Shown: positions 24,769-33,622 of the stretch, piece after piece | How the letters are laid out: each line of letters opens with the position of its first letter | How positions within the stretch are numbered: the first letter of the stretch is position 1 | Assembly (NCBI RefSeq): GCF_001307155.1 | Contig: NZ_CP012830.1 | Coordinates: forward strand, 5,082,501-5,146,500 | Source of the DNA: Pseudomonas fluorescens | GTDB lineage: Bacteria > Pseudomonadota > Gammaproteobacteria > Pseudomonadales > Pseudomonadaceae | Length of the DNA stretch: 64,000 nt | Reading direction: 5' to 3' | Translations under genes and position numbers: made by a program | The notes under the pieces: generated by a model | Told to the model about the DNA's origin: nothing | The model's database searches: none | What the model saw: the letters and a program-made list of their open reading frames with translations, nothing else

Positions 24769-25128
24769 TCAGCGCAAATCAGCCATCTCGTACAGCGGCC
24801 GGATCTCGATCTCGCTCGGTCCCGGCATGGGGTTGGGGCAGCGCTTTGCCCAGGCGACTGCTTCATCCATGTCCTTGACTTTCCAGAGCCAGAAGCCGGC
24901 GACCAGCTCGCGGGTCTCGGAGAAAGGTCCGTCGATGACCGTACGGCCGGGACCATCGAACGCAATACGCTTGCCTTGCGAGGAGGGCTTGAGGCCGTCG
25001 GCGGCAAGCATGATGCCGGCGTTGACCAGTTCCTCGTTATATCGGCGCATCGCCTCGAACATCGCGGTCGTGGGCAGAATGCCCTTTTCACTGTCGTCGG
25101 TAGCTTTCACGAACACAATGACACGCAT
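24769..25128 (-). CDS. YciI/DGPF-family protein
   Basis: A 119-residue protein of the YCII-related (DGPF) family. It begins MRVIVFVKATDDSEKG and has the family motif IDGPFSETRELVAGFW at about residues 64-79, with LWKVKDMDEAVAWAKRCP after it. AAGGAG is six bases before the ATG. Family members are small ferredoxin-like-fold proteins; some are lyases or sigma-factor partners, but most have no known role. It is a single gene, divergent from the cystathionine beta-synthase gene. Confidence 0.92.
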   Translation of the reverse strand: MRVIVFVKATDDSEKGILPTTAMFEAMRRYNEELVNAGIMLAADGLKPSSQGKRIAFDGPGRTVIDGPFSETRELVAGFWLWKVKDMDEAVAWAKRCPNPMPGPSEIEIRPLYEMADLR

Positions 25129-25426
25129 CGTCTTCTCCTTGTTTGAGCCGGCCTCATCGGCCTGGCATCGGAATGACGAACGGGGTTCCGGAAATCGATA
25201 TCGTACTGCAAAATTTTTCGACGGTTGGGGCGCAGGTGCGAATGGCTACTTCAAGGTCATGACGACCTTGCCGTTCCGACGGCGACGCTACCAATTGGCT
25301 GCGCAAAGTTGCGGGCGACAGGATCCCGGCCTATGGTCCAAGCGAGACATTTCCTGTGATGGGCGCACGTTGACTCACCGTCGGTTGCAGCCCATCCAAT
25401 GTGATCGTCCGCAAGGAGGTGAAGAC

Positions 25427-26803
25427 ATGCCGAACAACTCTCGCCCGGCTGTGCTCGGGCTGATCGGCAATACGCCGCTGGTGCGCGTCAGCCGCTTTGA
25501 TACTGGCCCGTGCACATTGTTCCTCAAACTTGAATCGCAGAACCCTGGAGGGTCGATCAAGGACCGCATCGGCCTGGCGATGATCGACGCCGCCGAGCGC
25601 GATGGTCGCCTGCAACCTGGCGGCACCATCGTCGAGGCCACTGCTGGCAACACCGGCCTCGGCCTGGCCCTGGTCGGCCGCGCCAAGGGATACCGAGTGG
25701 TGCTGGTGGTGCCGGACAAGATGTCTACCGAGAAAGTCCTTCACCTCAAGGCGATGGGCGCCGAGGTGCACATCACTCGCTCCGATGTCGGCAAGGGCCA
25801 TCCCGAGTATTACCAGGATGTTGCCGCACGGTTGGCGCAGGAGATTCCCGACGCGTTCTTCGCCGATCAGTTCAACAACCCGGCCAACCCGCTGGCCCAT
25901 GAGTGCAGCACCGCTCCGGAGATCTGGGCGCAGGCCGAGCATGATCTGGATGCCATCGTCGTCGGCGTCGGTTCGGCCGGCACGCTGACCGGGCTGACCC
26001 GTTTCTTTCGCCGTGTGCAGCCTGACCTGGAAATGGTGCTGGCCGACCCGGTCGGCTCGGTGATGGCCGAATACAGCCGCAGCGGCACCCTTGGCACACC
26101 CGGTTCGTGGGCGGTGGAAGGCATCGGTGAAGATTTCATTCCGTCGATTGCCGACCTGTCCAGCGTGCGCCAGGCCTATTCGATCAGCGACGAGGAAAGC
26201 TTCGATCACGCGCGCCAACTGCTGCGCGCCGAAGGCATTCTCGGTGGCTCTTCGACCGGTACATTGCTGGCGGCCGCATTGCGCTACTGCCGCGAGCAAA
26301 CCGAGCCGAAGCGGGTGGTCAGCTTCGTTTGCGACACCGGCACCCGTTACCTGTCGAAGATCTACAACGATCAGTGGATGACCGATCAGGGCCTGCTTGC
26401 GCGCAAGCGCTACGGCGACCTGCGCGACTTGATCGCGCGGCGTTTCGAGGATGGTCGGGTGATCAGCGTCGGCCCGGACGACACGTTGCTGACCGCCTTC
26501 CAGCGCATGCGCCTGGCGGATGTGTCGCAACTGCCGGTGCTGGTGGGCGGAAAGCGGCTGGTGGGGGTGATCGACGAGTCGGATATTCTGCTGGGCGTGC
26601 ACAAAGACGCTTCGCACTTTCGTATGACCGTGGCCAGCGCGATGACCGACAAGGTCGAAACCCTGCCTCCCGGCGCCAGCCTGGCTGAACTGCAGGCGGA
26701 ACTCGACCGTGGGCTGGTGGCGGTCATTGCCGACGCCTCGGGCTTCCACGGCCTGATCACTCGCGTCGACATGCTCAATCACTTGCGGAGATCCCTTACA
26801 TGA
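25427..26803 (+). CDS. cystathionine beta-synthase
   Basis: A 458-residue PLP enzyme. A perfect AAGGAGGT lies six bases before the ATG at 25427; the reading frame is open far upstream but lacks likeness there. Residues 1-310 are the catalytic domain with IGNTPLV, PGGSIKDR (PLP Lys45), EATAGNTGLGLAL and GGSSTGT. Residues about 330-458 hold two CBS domains, so the enzyme may bind an adenosyl ligand. It joins serine and homocysteine to cystathionine. Its stop overlaps the next gene by 4 bases; together they make a reverse-transsulfuration operon. OASS-like activity cannot be excluded. Confidence 0.92.
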   Translation: MPNNSRPAVLGLIGNTPLVRVSRFDTGPCTLFLKLESQNPGGSIKDRIGLAMIDAAERDGRLQPGGTIVEATAGNTGLGLALVGRAKGYRVVLVVPDKMSTEKVLHLKAMGAEVHITRSDVGKGHPEYYQDVAARLAQEIPDAFFADQFNNPANPLAHECSTAPEIWAQAEHDLDAIVVGVGSAGTLTGLTRFFRRVQPDLEMVLADPVGSVMAEYSRSGTLGTPGSWAVEGIGEDFIPSIADLSSVRQAYSISDEESFDHARQLLRAEGILGGSSTGTLLAAALRYCREQTEPKRVVSFVCDTGTRYLSKIYNDQWMTDQGLLARKRYGDLRDLIARRFEDGRVISVGPDDTLLTAFQRMRLADVSQLPVLVGGKRLVGVIDESDILLGVHKDASHFRMTVASAMTDKVETLPPGASLAELQAELDRGLVAVIADASGFHGLITRVDMLNHLRRSLT

Positions 26804-27978
26804 GTCAACACGATGAAAACGCCACGCCACGGGCCTTCGCCACCCGTGTGATCCATGCCGGCCAGACGCCGGACCCTACCACCGGGGCGTTGATGCCGCC
26901 GATTTATGCGAACTCCACCTACTTGCAGCAGAGCCCCGGCGTACACAAGGGCTTCGACTATGGGCGCTCGCACAACCCGACGCGCTTTGCGCTGGAGCGC
27001 TGTGTGGCAGACCTCGAGGGCGGCACCCAGGCATTTGCCTTCGCCTCCGGGCTGGCGGCGATCTCCACCGTGCTCGAACTGCTCGATACCGGTTCGCATA
27101 TCGTCTCTGGCAACGACCTGTATGGCGGCACTTTCAGGTTGTTCGACAAGGTGCGTCGGCGCAGTGCCGGGCATCGCTTCAGCTTCGTCGACCTGACCGA
27201 CCTGACGGCCTTCGAAGCGGCGCTGCAGGACGACACGCGAATGGTCTGGGTCGAGACGCCGAGCAATCCCTTGCTGCGCATCACCGACCTCGCCGCGGTC
27301 GCGCGTACCTGCCGCGAGCGGGGCATCATCTGTGTGGCTGATAACACCTTTGCCAGTCCGCGGATACAGCGGCCGCTGGAGCTGGGCTTCGATATCGTGC
27401 TGCACTCGACGACCAAATACCTGAACGGCCACTCCGACGTGATCGGTGGCATTGCCGTGGTCGGGCAGAATGCAGAACTGCGCGAGCGCCTGGGCTTTCT
27501 GCAGAACGCGGTGGGGGCTATCGCCGGGCCGTTTGACGCTTTTCTCACCCTGCGCGGGGTGAAGACCCTGGCGCTGCGCATGGAGCGCCACTGCAGCAAC
27601 GCGCTGGAGCTGGCACGCTGGCTTTCGCATCAGCCGCAGGTGGCGCGGGTCTATTATCCGGGCCTGCCGTCGCACCCGCAGCACGAACTGGCGCAACGGC
27701 AGATGCACGGTTTCGGCGGGATGATTTCCCTCGACCTGGACACTGACCTGGCGGGTGCCAAGCGTTTCCTCGAGAGTGTGCAGATCTTCGCCCTGGCCGA
27801 GAGCCTGGGCGGGGTCGAAAGCCTGATCGAGCACCCGGCGATCATGACGCACGCCAGCATCCCCGCCGAAACCCGCGCAGAGCTTGGCATCGGCGATGCA
27901 TTGATACGGTTGTCAGTGGGGATCGAAGATGTCGAAGACCTGCGCGCCGACCTGGCCCAGGCGCTGGCGCAGATCTGA
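26800..27978 (+). CDS. cystathionine gamma-lyase / gamma-synthase family enzyme
   Basis: A 392-residue PLP enzyme of the Cys/Met-metabolism family. The PLP lysine is Lys206 in LHSTTKYLNGHSD; YGRSHNPTR, SGLAAIST and WVETPSNPLLR are the other hallmarks, and the C-terminus has SLGGVESLIEHPA and RLSVGIED. Sequence alone does not separate gamma-lyase from gamma-synthase. Coupling to cystathionine beta-synthase (ATGA overlap) supports cystathionine gamma-lyase, which releases cysteine. In this neighbourhood it may serve thiol supply under metal stress. Confidence 0.9.
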   Translation: MSQHDENATPRAFATRVIHAGQTPDPTTGALMPPIYANSTYLQQSPGVHKGFDYGRSHNPTRFALERCVADLEGGTQAFAFASGLAAISTVLELLDTGSHIVSGNDLYGGTFRLFDKVRRRSAGHRFSFVDLTDLTAFEAALQDDTRMVWVETPSNPLLRITDLAAVARTCRERGIICVADNTFASPRIQRPLELGFDIVLHSTTKYLNGHSDVIGGIAVVGQNAELRERLGFLQNAVGAIAGPFDAFLTLRGVKTLALRMERHCSNALELARWLSHQPQVARVYYPGLPSHPQHELAQRQMHGFGGMISLDLDTDLAGAKRFLESVQIFALAESLGGVESLIEHPAIMTHASIPAETRAELGIGDALIRLSVGIEDVEDLRADLAQALAQI

Positions 27979-28120
27979 GCAATGGGCAGAAACGGCCAAG
28001 CTCAGTCACTTGAAGGCTAAATAATCCGCTTGAGGCATAGGCTAAAATCAGGGTTTTGAACATCAGTCCAAACACTGTGTGCCGGTTAACAATGTGCTCC
28101 GCAAGGGAGGTTTGAGTGCC

Positions 28121-29881
28121 ATGCTGCCATCCATCAAGCTGCTCGATCAGCCCACTCAATATATGTTCTTCGCGGGTAAGGGCGGGGTCGGCAAAACGTC
28201 GGTCTCCACGGCGGTGTCAATCGCGCTGGCGGATGCCGGCAAGAAAGTGCTGCTGGTCAGCACGGACGCCGCCTCCAACCTTGATGAGATGCTGGGCGTC
28301 GAGCTGAGCAACAAGCCTGTAGCGGTACCGGACGTACCAGGAATGTCCGTGCTCAGCATCGACCCGGATGCCGCAGCAATCAGCTACCGAGCCAGAGTGG
28401 TTGAACAAATGGGGCCGCAGGTCAGCGATCAAGACATCGCTATCGTGCGCGAGTAACTCTCGGGGGCATGCACGACTGAAATTGCGACCTTCGATGAGTT
28501 CTCCCACCTCCTGTCGCGAGGTGGCGCGGCCTATGACCACGTCGTGTTCGACACCGCTCCCACGGGGCATACACTCAGGCTGTTAAGCCTGCCCAAGGCG
28601 TGGAGCGGATTTCTGGAGGGCAATGATCGTGGTGCGTCATGTCTGGGGCCGCACTCGGGTTTGAAAATGCAGGAGCAGCTTTTCAATCAGGCTTTGGCTG
28701 TGCTCAACGATCCGGCCCTTACCACCGTCGTGCTGGTGGTACGGCCTGATAAAAGCACGCTCGACGAGGCGGCGCGATCTTCCGACGAGCTGCGTGAGTT
28801 GGGTCTGCAAAACCAGCGTCTGGTTGTGAATGCGGTGTTCAAACGCAGCAACTTGAATGACCCGATCGCCGCAGCCATCGAAGCCGTTGGCCAGAAGGCG
28901 CTCGACGAGATGCCGGCTTCGCTGCGCCAGCTTGCCGTCGACTACATTCCGCTCAAAGCCGTGGATTCCGTTGGCTTGCCCGCGTTACGCGGGCTGCTCA
29001 CCCCGGAACCTCCGCGGACCGCGGGCGCTGCAACCCACGAGCCATCACGCTTCGAACATCACACACTCGCGGAACTGGTTAGCGAGCTTGCGAATGGCGA
29101 GCGCGGGTTGATCATGGTGATGGGCAAGGGAGGGGTTGGCAAGACTACGATTGCGGCTGCCATTGCATTGGGCCTGGTCCGGCACGGCAAGTCGGTGCAT
29201 CTGAGCACGACCGATCCGGCGGCGCATCTGGCGGTCACCCTCCATGGAAATGTGCAAGGACTCAGCGTAGGTCGCATCGACCCCAACGTCGAGACCCAAA
29301 AATACGTGGACAAGATCGTGAGCTCCCGCGCCGCGACCCTGACGGAGGATGAAAGAGCCTTGCTCATAGAGGATCTGCGCTCTCCCTGTACCGAAGAGGT
29401 CGCGGTCTTCCATGCTTTCTCCCGTGTGGTTGCTCAAGCCAGAAGCTCGTTCGTGGTGCTGGACACCGCTCCCACAGGTCACTCGCTGCTACTGATGGAC
29501 GCTACAGGCGCCTATCACCGCCAGATGGTTCGGGAATTTAAAGACAAGGGCTCGGGCCAAATCGTCACTCCATTGATGCGTCTGCAAGACCCTGACTACA
29601 CGAAAATCGTCTTGGTGACACTGCCCGAAGCGACGCCCGTGTCTCAGGCGGCAGCCCTTCAGGATGACTTGCGCAGGGCAAAAATCGAACCGTTTGCATG
29701 GGTGGTCAATAAGTCTCTACTGGCCACGGGCACCGAAGACCCGCTGTTGCGAGCGCGTTTGGAGAGCGAGCGAAAGCAGATGGAGAGGGTAGCCGGCCAA
29801 ACCAGCCATCCGGTCATTGTGGTGCCATGGACAGCGCAGCCGCCGGTTGGCGTCGCTGCGCTAACCGGCCTGTTGGATTGA
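28121..29881 (+). pseudogene. arsA: arsA, arsenite-efflux ATPase, interrupted by one in-frame stop
   Basis: One 587-codon frame encodes a two-half ArsA ATPase but for a TAA at 28454-28456. The stop replaces the Gln of the REQLSGAC block. The ATG at 28121 follows GGGAGG. The first half has GKGGVGKTS near residue 18, the second GKGGVGKTT near 335; the two switch regions read DTAPTGHT and DTAPTGHS. The metalloid cysteines of GACTTEI, GASCLGP and RSPCTEE are all kept. No other damage is seen, so the mutation is recent, a sequencing error, or read through. No arsB, arsR or arsD is nearby. Confidence 0.9.
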
Positions 29882-29925
29882 CGCAGTAGCGTCGCTCGAC
29901 GCCATGCCTACCTCGGAGAAACGCC

Positions 29926-30453
29926 GTGTTCAAAACTGCCTGCGCCTCGATCGTTCTCCTGGCTCTCGGGGGAAGTCTTCACGCTCAGACCCTGGATCAT
30001 TCGAACGCCGAGGCACAACGGCAAGCCGAGGTTGCAGGTCGCAGCGCGGACGTCATGCCGTTCAGCCTTGCGGCGACGACCCATATCTTCACCAAGACCG
30101 CTGAAGGTGGCATTCAGCAAGTGGTCGCCAATAAGCCTGCGGACGCTACTCAGGTGAAATTGGTTCGCCAGCACCTTCAGGCCATTCGCGAGCGATTTCT
30201 CAAGGGCGATTTCTCGGGCCCGGCTCACATTCATGGCCAGGACATGCCGGGCCTGGCGGACCTGAAAGCCGCCAGGCCTGGGCAAATTGCGATCGCTTAC
30301 AAGAACATCGAAGGTGGAGCCCAATTGATCTATACGACCTCGGATGCAGCCTTGGTAACCGCCCTTCACCAGTGGTTCGACGCCCAGCTTTCCGACCATG
30401 GCAAGGACGCTATGGAAGGCGACGCCCATCATGGCGAGATGATGAACAAGTGA
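29926..30453 (+). CDS. periplasmic protein of a metal-resistance patch
   Basis: A 175-residue secreted protein starting with GTG at 29926, seven bases after GGAG. A signal peptide (FKTACASIVLLALGGSLHAQ) is cleaved near residue 21. The mature part has MPFSLAATTHIFTKTAEGGIQQVV and LRQHLQAIRERFLKGDFSGPAHIHG, and ends His/Asp/Met-rich (DGHHGEMM-like). Relatives are often labelled aspartate carbamoyltransferase in databases without any catalytic likeness. It follows arsA by 45 bases. The His/Met-rich end suggests metal binding, which is inference. Confidence 0.78.
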   Translation: MFKTACASIVLLALGGSLHAQTLDHSNAEAQRQAEVAGRSADVMPFSLAATTHIFTKTAEGGIQQVVANKPADATQVKLVRQHLQAIRERFLKGDFSGPAHIHGQDMPGLADLKAARPGQIAIAYKNIEGGAQLIYTTSDAALVTALHQWFDAQLSDHGKDAMEGDAHHGEMMNK

Positions 30454-30586
30454 GTGCCAAGTGCTGACCACAGAGGCGGTTGGCGATTGATGCCGCGACG
30501 CCCCAGCGTTCCTGCTACCGTTTAGAGAGTGTCCAAACCTTATTGCTGAGACCCGAAATGGGTCGTTCCATCAAGAGGAGGTTCCC

Positions 30587-30772
30587 ATGCCAGCATGGCT
30601 CTTGTTCGCAGTCATCGGAGCTTTGGGAGGGGTTACTGCCGGTTTTTTTGGTATTGGTGGGGGCATTGTCATCGTGCCGGCACTCATCTACTGGGCGGGG
30701 TTCTCGCAACACATGGCAACTGGAACCTCCCTGGCCGGTAGTCATTGCATCTCGTTTGCCACTGGCGATTGA
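30587..30772 (+). pseudogene. truncated TauE/SafE (TSUP) permease
   Basis: Only about 50 residues of a TSUP-type permease remain: the first membrane segment with GGVTAGFFGIGGGIVIVPAL and the block SQHMATGTSLA, which begins the second segment in intact proteins. After GTSLAG the frame runs into unrelated sequence and stops. AGGAGG precedes the ATG, so it may still be translated. A 10-base direct repeat TGGCGATTGA lies at 30481-30490 and 30763-30772, on either side, and may mark a deletion or insertion event. Intact relatives export sulfur compounds. Confidence 0.82.
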
Positions 30773-30870
30773 CTAAACTTAATAAGTCGGGAGTGAACTG
30801 AAACCTGAGTGATAGCAGCGATCATCGGATCTGGCTTGGCATCAAGACGGGACTCCCAAAGGAGACGACT

Positions 30871-31161
30871 ATGTATGCGGTGATAAGAACCTACCTGGGT
30901 ACGGGAGCAAAGCAGCTTTTCAAACTTTTAGAAGAGCGCAAGGCCGATGTCGAAGCGGCCCTGCGGAAAGTGCCTGGCCTCGTCAGCTACACGCTGCTGA
31001 ATACGGGTGATGGTGTTACGGCGGTGACTGTTTGCACGGACAAGGCCGGCAGCGATGCGAGCTTGAAAGTCGCGCGCGAGTGGATTCAGAAAAATGCCTC
31101 GCATATCCACGCAAGCCCGCCGATTGTCACGGAAGGTCCGGTCATTGTGCAGATCAAATAG
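30871..31161 (+). CDS. antibiotic-biosynthesis-monooxygenase-like small protein
   Basis: A 96-residue protein with the size and alternation of the dimeric alpha/beta-barrel ABM family: MYAVIRTYLGTGAKQL, VPGLVSYTLLNTGDGV, TVTVCTDKAG and a C-terminal strand GPVIVQIK. AAGGAG lies ten bases before the ATG. It follows the truncated TSUP gene by about 100 bases and is trailed by a perfect hairpin at 31203-31260. No catalytic residues can be named; a stress-linked or haem-degrading role is only a possibility. Confidence 0.75.
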   Translation: MYAVIRTYLGTGAKQLFKLLEERKADVEAALRKVPGLVSYTLLNTGDGVTAVTVCTDKAGSDASLKVAREWIQKNASHIHASPPIVTEGPVIVQIK

Positions 31162-31202
31162 CGCGCTGTTCCGATAATCTCACGATATGTTTGCATAGCT
31201 AG

Positions 31203-31260
31203 GATCGCAGCCTGCGGCAGCTCCTACGCCAATCCGTAGGAGCTGCCGCAGGCTGCGATC
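31203..31260 (+). repeat. REP hairpin after the ABM-like gene
   Basis: Perfect inverted arms of 26 bases, 31203-31228 and 31235-31260, with core GCAGCCTGCGGCAGCTCCTA and a six-base loop, then TTTTAAA. It is a common P. fluorescens-group REP and, with its T-tract, may end transcription of 30871-31161. Confidence 0.88.
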
Positions 31261-31311
31261 TTTTAAACGCTTAACGGGCTGGCATTACGTCTTCAGAACC
31301 CCCGTTTACAC

Positions 31312-31584
31312 TCACTTCGACGCCTGCGCCCGCAAGCGTCTGCCGATCACATCCATCAAATCGCACCCATCGCGCAACGGAATGGCCAGCAGCTTGGCGA
31401 AGTCGGCCAGCACCACCGTGTCGCTTTCGATGTCGGCACGGAAAGCGATATTTTCGAGAACTTGGGTGACGGTTCGGATGCGGTAGTCGGCGGTGGCTTG
31501 CAGCACGTCGAGGGGGGCTTGGGTGTCGATAAGCAGGGAGGCCGGGATCAGGTCGATTCCGGTGAGGGGCATGTATCTATCCAT
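31312..31584 (-). CDS. small DUF3077-like protein
   Basis: A 90-residue protein with the feel of the small DUF3077 family of Pseudomonas: a middle APLDVLQATADYRIRTVTQVLENIAF and a following LADFAKLLAIPLRDGCDLM. Two helices with hydrophobic heptads are likely. No signal peptide or motif for catalysis is visible. It starts at 31584 after GGAGCTCC. The function is unknown and it is transcribed alone. Confidence 0.62.
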   Translation of the reverse strand: MDRYMPLTGIDLIPASLLIDTQAPLDVLQATADYRIRTVTQVLENIAFRADIESDTVVLADFAKLLAIPLRDGCDLMDVIGRRLRAQASK

Positions 31585-31815
31585 GGGTGGAGCTCCGAAT
31601 CAGATTTAAAGGGCTGATCCGATCAGCAGGTCGCCAAACCTGGTCGCCATATGGGCGACGGGAGGACTATAAGCTTCATCCAATCAGGGGGGAAGGTGAG
31701 GGATTCCGAGGCTGCTGTAGGATCTGTATTGATGTGGCCCTGGACCTTTCATGTCCACAGATAGAGCCACATCGCGCATAGGTTTCGCAGGGCAGAGAAG
31801 CTATACTCCTGCGCC

Positions 31816-32412
31816 ATGCACACTCCAGATCATATCCGCGAATTGCTCAAAACATGGGTCGCCAAGACCATGCCTCATGCTGAAGACGATGTTTTCATCG
31901 GCGAGCTTTGCTTCATCAACAAAGCAAGACGTGCGGACCTTGTACATGCTAATGGCCAGCTAACGGCATTCGAAATAAAGTCCGCATCAGATAGCCTGTC
32001 CAGGTGGGAAGGGCAGCAGGAAGCTTATCTCACGTGCTTTGATCAGGTTTGGCTTTGCTGTCATTCCAAACACCTGGAAAAAGCCTTTGGCGTCACTCAT
32101 AAAAGCGTTGGGATTCTGGTGGTTGACGATCTGGGATCTATCGCCGTGGTCAGGAAGGCCACGCACAATAAATTGCGCGATAAATTCACGCTGACGGGGC
32201 TTTTGTGGCGGTCCGAGCTGGATGAGATTTGTAAAGAATTTCAAGTAGAAACGAAAAGCGCGATGAAAATAAAGGAAGTGCGCCTCGAAGTCGCAGAGGC
32301 GCTGGAGTGGGAGTTGATCCGAGATAAGGTTTTAAGCAGGCTTAAAGCTCGTTACTCGGTAGGTCAGAGCATGTCGTCAATGGAAAGTATGTCGCCATCA
32401 TCTTCGTATTGA
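31816..32412 (+). CDS. sce7726-family protein (putative PD-(D/E)xK nuclease fold)
   Basis: A 198-residue protein with the blocks of the sce7726 family. Residues 30-55 give Glu30 (FIGEL), Asp41 (RADLV) and Glu53-x-Lys55 (FEIKSASDSLSRW), an arrangement matching the PD-(D/E)xK nuclease core, followed by YLTCFDQVWLCC. The C-terminus is Ser/Met-rich and shares its last 49 bases with the convergent beta-protein gene. Base composition is clearly lower in G+C than its neighbours, so horizontal gain is likely. Function is unproven; homologues sit beside sce7725-type genes, and DNA or RNA cleavage in a defence or phage setting is inferred. Confidence 0.8.
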   Translation: MHTPDHIRELLKTWVAKTMPHAEDDVFIGELCFINKARRADLVHANGQLTAFEIKSASDSLSRWEGQQEAYLTCFDQVWLCCHSKHLEKAFGVTHKSVGILVVDDLGSIAVVRKATHNKLRDKFTLTGLLWRSELDEICKEFQVETKSAMKIKEVRLEVAEALEWELIRDKVLSRLKARYSVGQSMSSMESMSPSSSY

Positions 32413-33425
32413 AGAAACTGTAGCGTTGCGCAAATGTGCTGGTTGGCTCTAAAGCCGTTCCATACTCCATTGTTGCCATATCGTTCATTGGTTTGACTTA
32501 TCCGACCATATTCCCTGGTTGCCCAGCAAAAATCGTCACCATGGTAATCGGGTAGTTGACGGATTTCTCTGGCTAGCTGGACGTAGTTTTCAAATTCTTT
32601 ATCTCTTCCCAATCGCTTCAACCACCATTCGTTAGGTACGTAATAACTGGCGAAGGGTATGACGGCCATGCCTTGAATATACTCGACTGCGGCGCCAGGG
32701 TTGGTGCCCGCATAATCGCCATAAATGAGGTTTATTGAGTCGTTGAGTTGTCTGGCTTCAGCTTGCCAGACAATGTCGTGACATAGGGCGGTGCTGGAGC
32801 TGCCGGATTGAGGCTTTTGACTTGGAAAAGACGAGCTGACAAGCGCCACGCCATACACCTCGTAGTTATCCAGGGCGGATAAACTGTGGTCGAGTGTGCC
32901 GCCATTTATGGTGGATATTGGAGATCTATCTCCAAAGTCCAGAATCACAAGTATATTTTCTGGATCGGGTATGGCATCCAGAATGCTCATGGCTCTGTCC
33001 CAGCTTGGGCCCGCGATTTCAGAGGGGCAAGCAACCCTTATTGCGATGGTGTCAAACTCAGCTAGCAGTAGCCTTGCCTGTTGTATGATGTCTCGGGCGT
33101 TGTCGGTGTCTAACCAGGAGACGACCGGTATCAATGAACTGTTTTTAGCTTTTACCTCTACAAACCAATTGCGTTTGTTTTCGAAGTGATTGTTGGGGTT
33201 GTGTAGATCTCTTTCACCTATCACGTCATTGGCAATGTCTAGCGCAGATCTGGATATGTCCATCAAATAAGCGTAGTCACCCCAGTCTGCGAGAAAATCA
33301 TTAAGGTGGCGTTCTATGCCTCTCATGTTGAGCAGAGGGGACACTAATTCCTTACGAGCATCTTCCAGATTGATCAGTGCTTTTACATCGTTCTGGCCAA
33401 CTTTCATACACGGTATGTAAAGCAT
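32364..33425 (-). CDS. beta-protein family (sce7725-like) protein
   Basis: A 353-residue protein whose opening MLYIPCMKVGQNDVKALINL and later KNSSLIPVVSWLD, VILDFGDRSP and GDYAGTNPG look like the phage T4 beta-protein/sce7725 family (beta-strand-rich, TIM-barrel-like). GGAAGG is six bases before the ATG. The C-terminus (RANQHICATLQFLQYEDD) is the usual family end. Its gene is convergent with sce7726 and overlaps it by 49 bases. Low G+C supports acquisition as a cassette. In other genomes the two families are neighbours; the role is not known. Confidence 0.75.
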   Translation of the reverse strand: MLYIPCMKVGQNDVKALINLEDARKELVSPLLNMRGIERHLNDFLADWGDYAYLMDISRSALDIANDVIGERDLHNPNNHFENKRNWFVEVKAKNSSLIPVVSWLDTDNARDIIQQARLLLAEFDTIAIRVACPSEIAGPSWDRAMSILDAIPDPENILVILDFGDRSPISTINGGTLDHSLSALDNYEVYGVALVSSSFPSQKPQSGSSSTALCHDIVWQAEARQLNDSINLIYGDYAGTNPGAAVEYIQGMAVIPFASYYVPNEWWLKRLGRDKEFENYVQLAREIRQLPDYHGDDFCWATREYGRISQTNERYGNNGVWNGFRANQHICATLQFLQYEDDGDILSIDDML

Positions 33426-33622
33426 GCGTACCTTCCTTTGGTGGGTGTGGATTGAGCGTAGATCTCTTTTCCGTAACCGAACTCTCAGTGATGTATCTGC
33501 GTATTTCTGATTGGTTTATCCGGACGAGATGTAGAGGGTCGGTCCTCATTTAATTGTGTTTATTACTCATTCCACCCTCCGTAGAATCCCGTCACGGCAT
33601 CCCCATCCGAGACGGAACCTCC

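Noticed and set aside
24635..25426. Large N-terminal extension open upstream of the cystathionine beta-synthase start
   Set aside because: It covers a REP region and the antisense of the YciI gene, has no likeness to known proteins, and a perfect AAGGAGGT marks the start at 25427.
25331..26830. Long antisense open frame (499 codons) over the cystathionine beta-synthase gene
   Set aside because: It is the mirror of a GC3-rich gene; it has no motif and no ribosome-binding site.
28544..29881. Treating the second part of arsA as a separate gene
   Set aside because: It is in the same frame as the first part, begins in the middle of a conserved block, and lacks a start signal; one nonsense codon explains the split.
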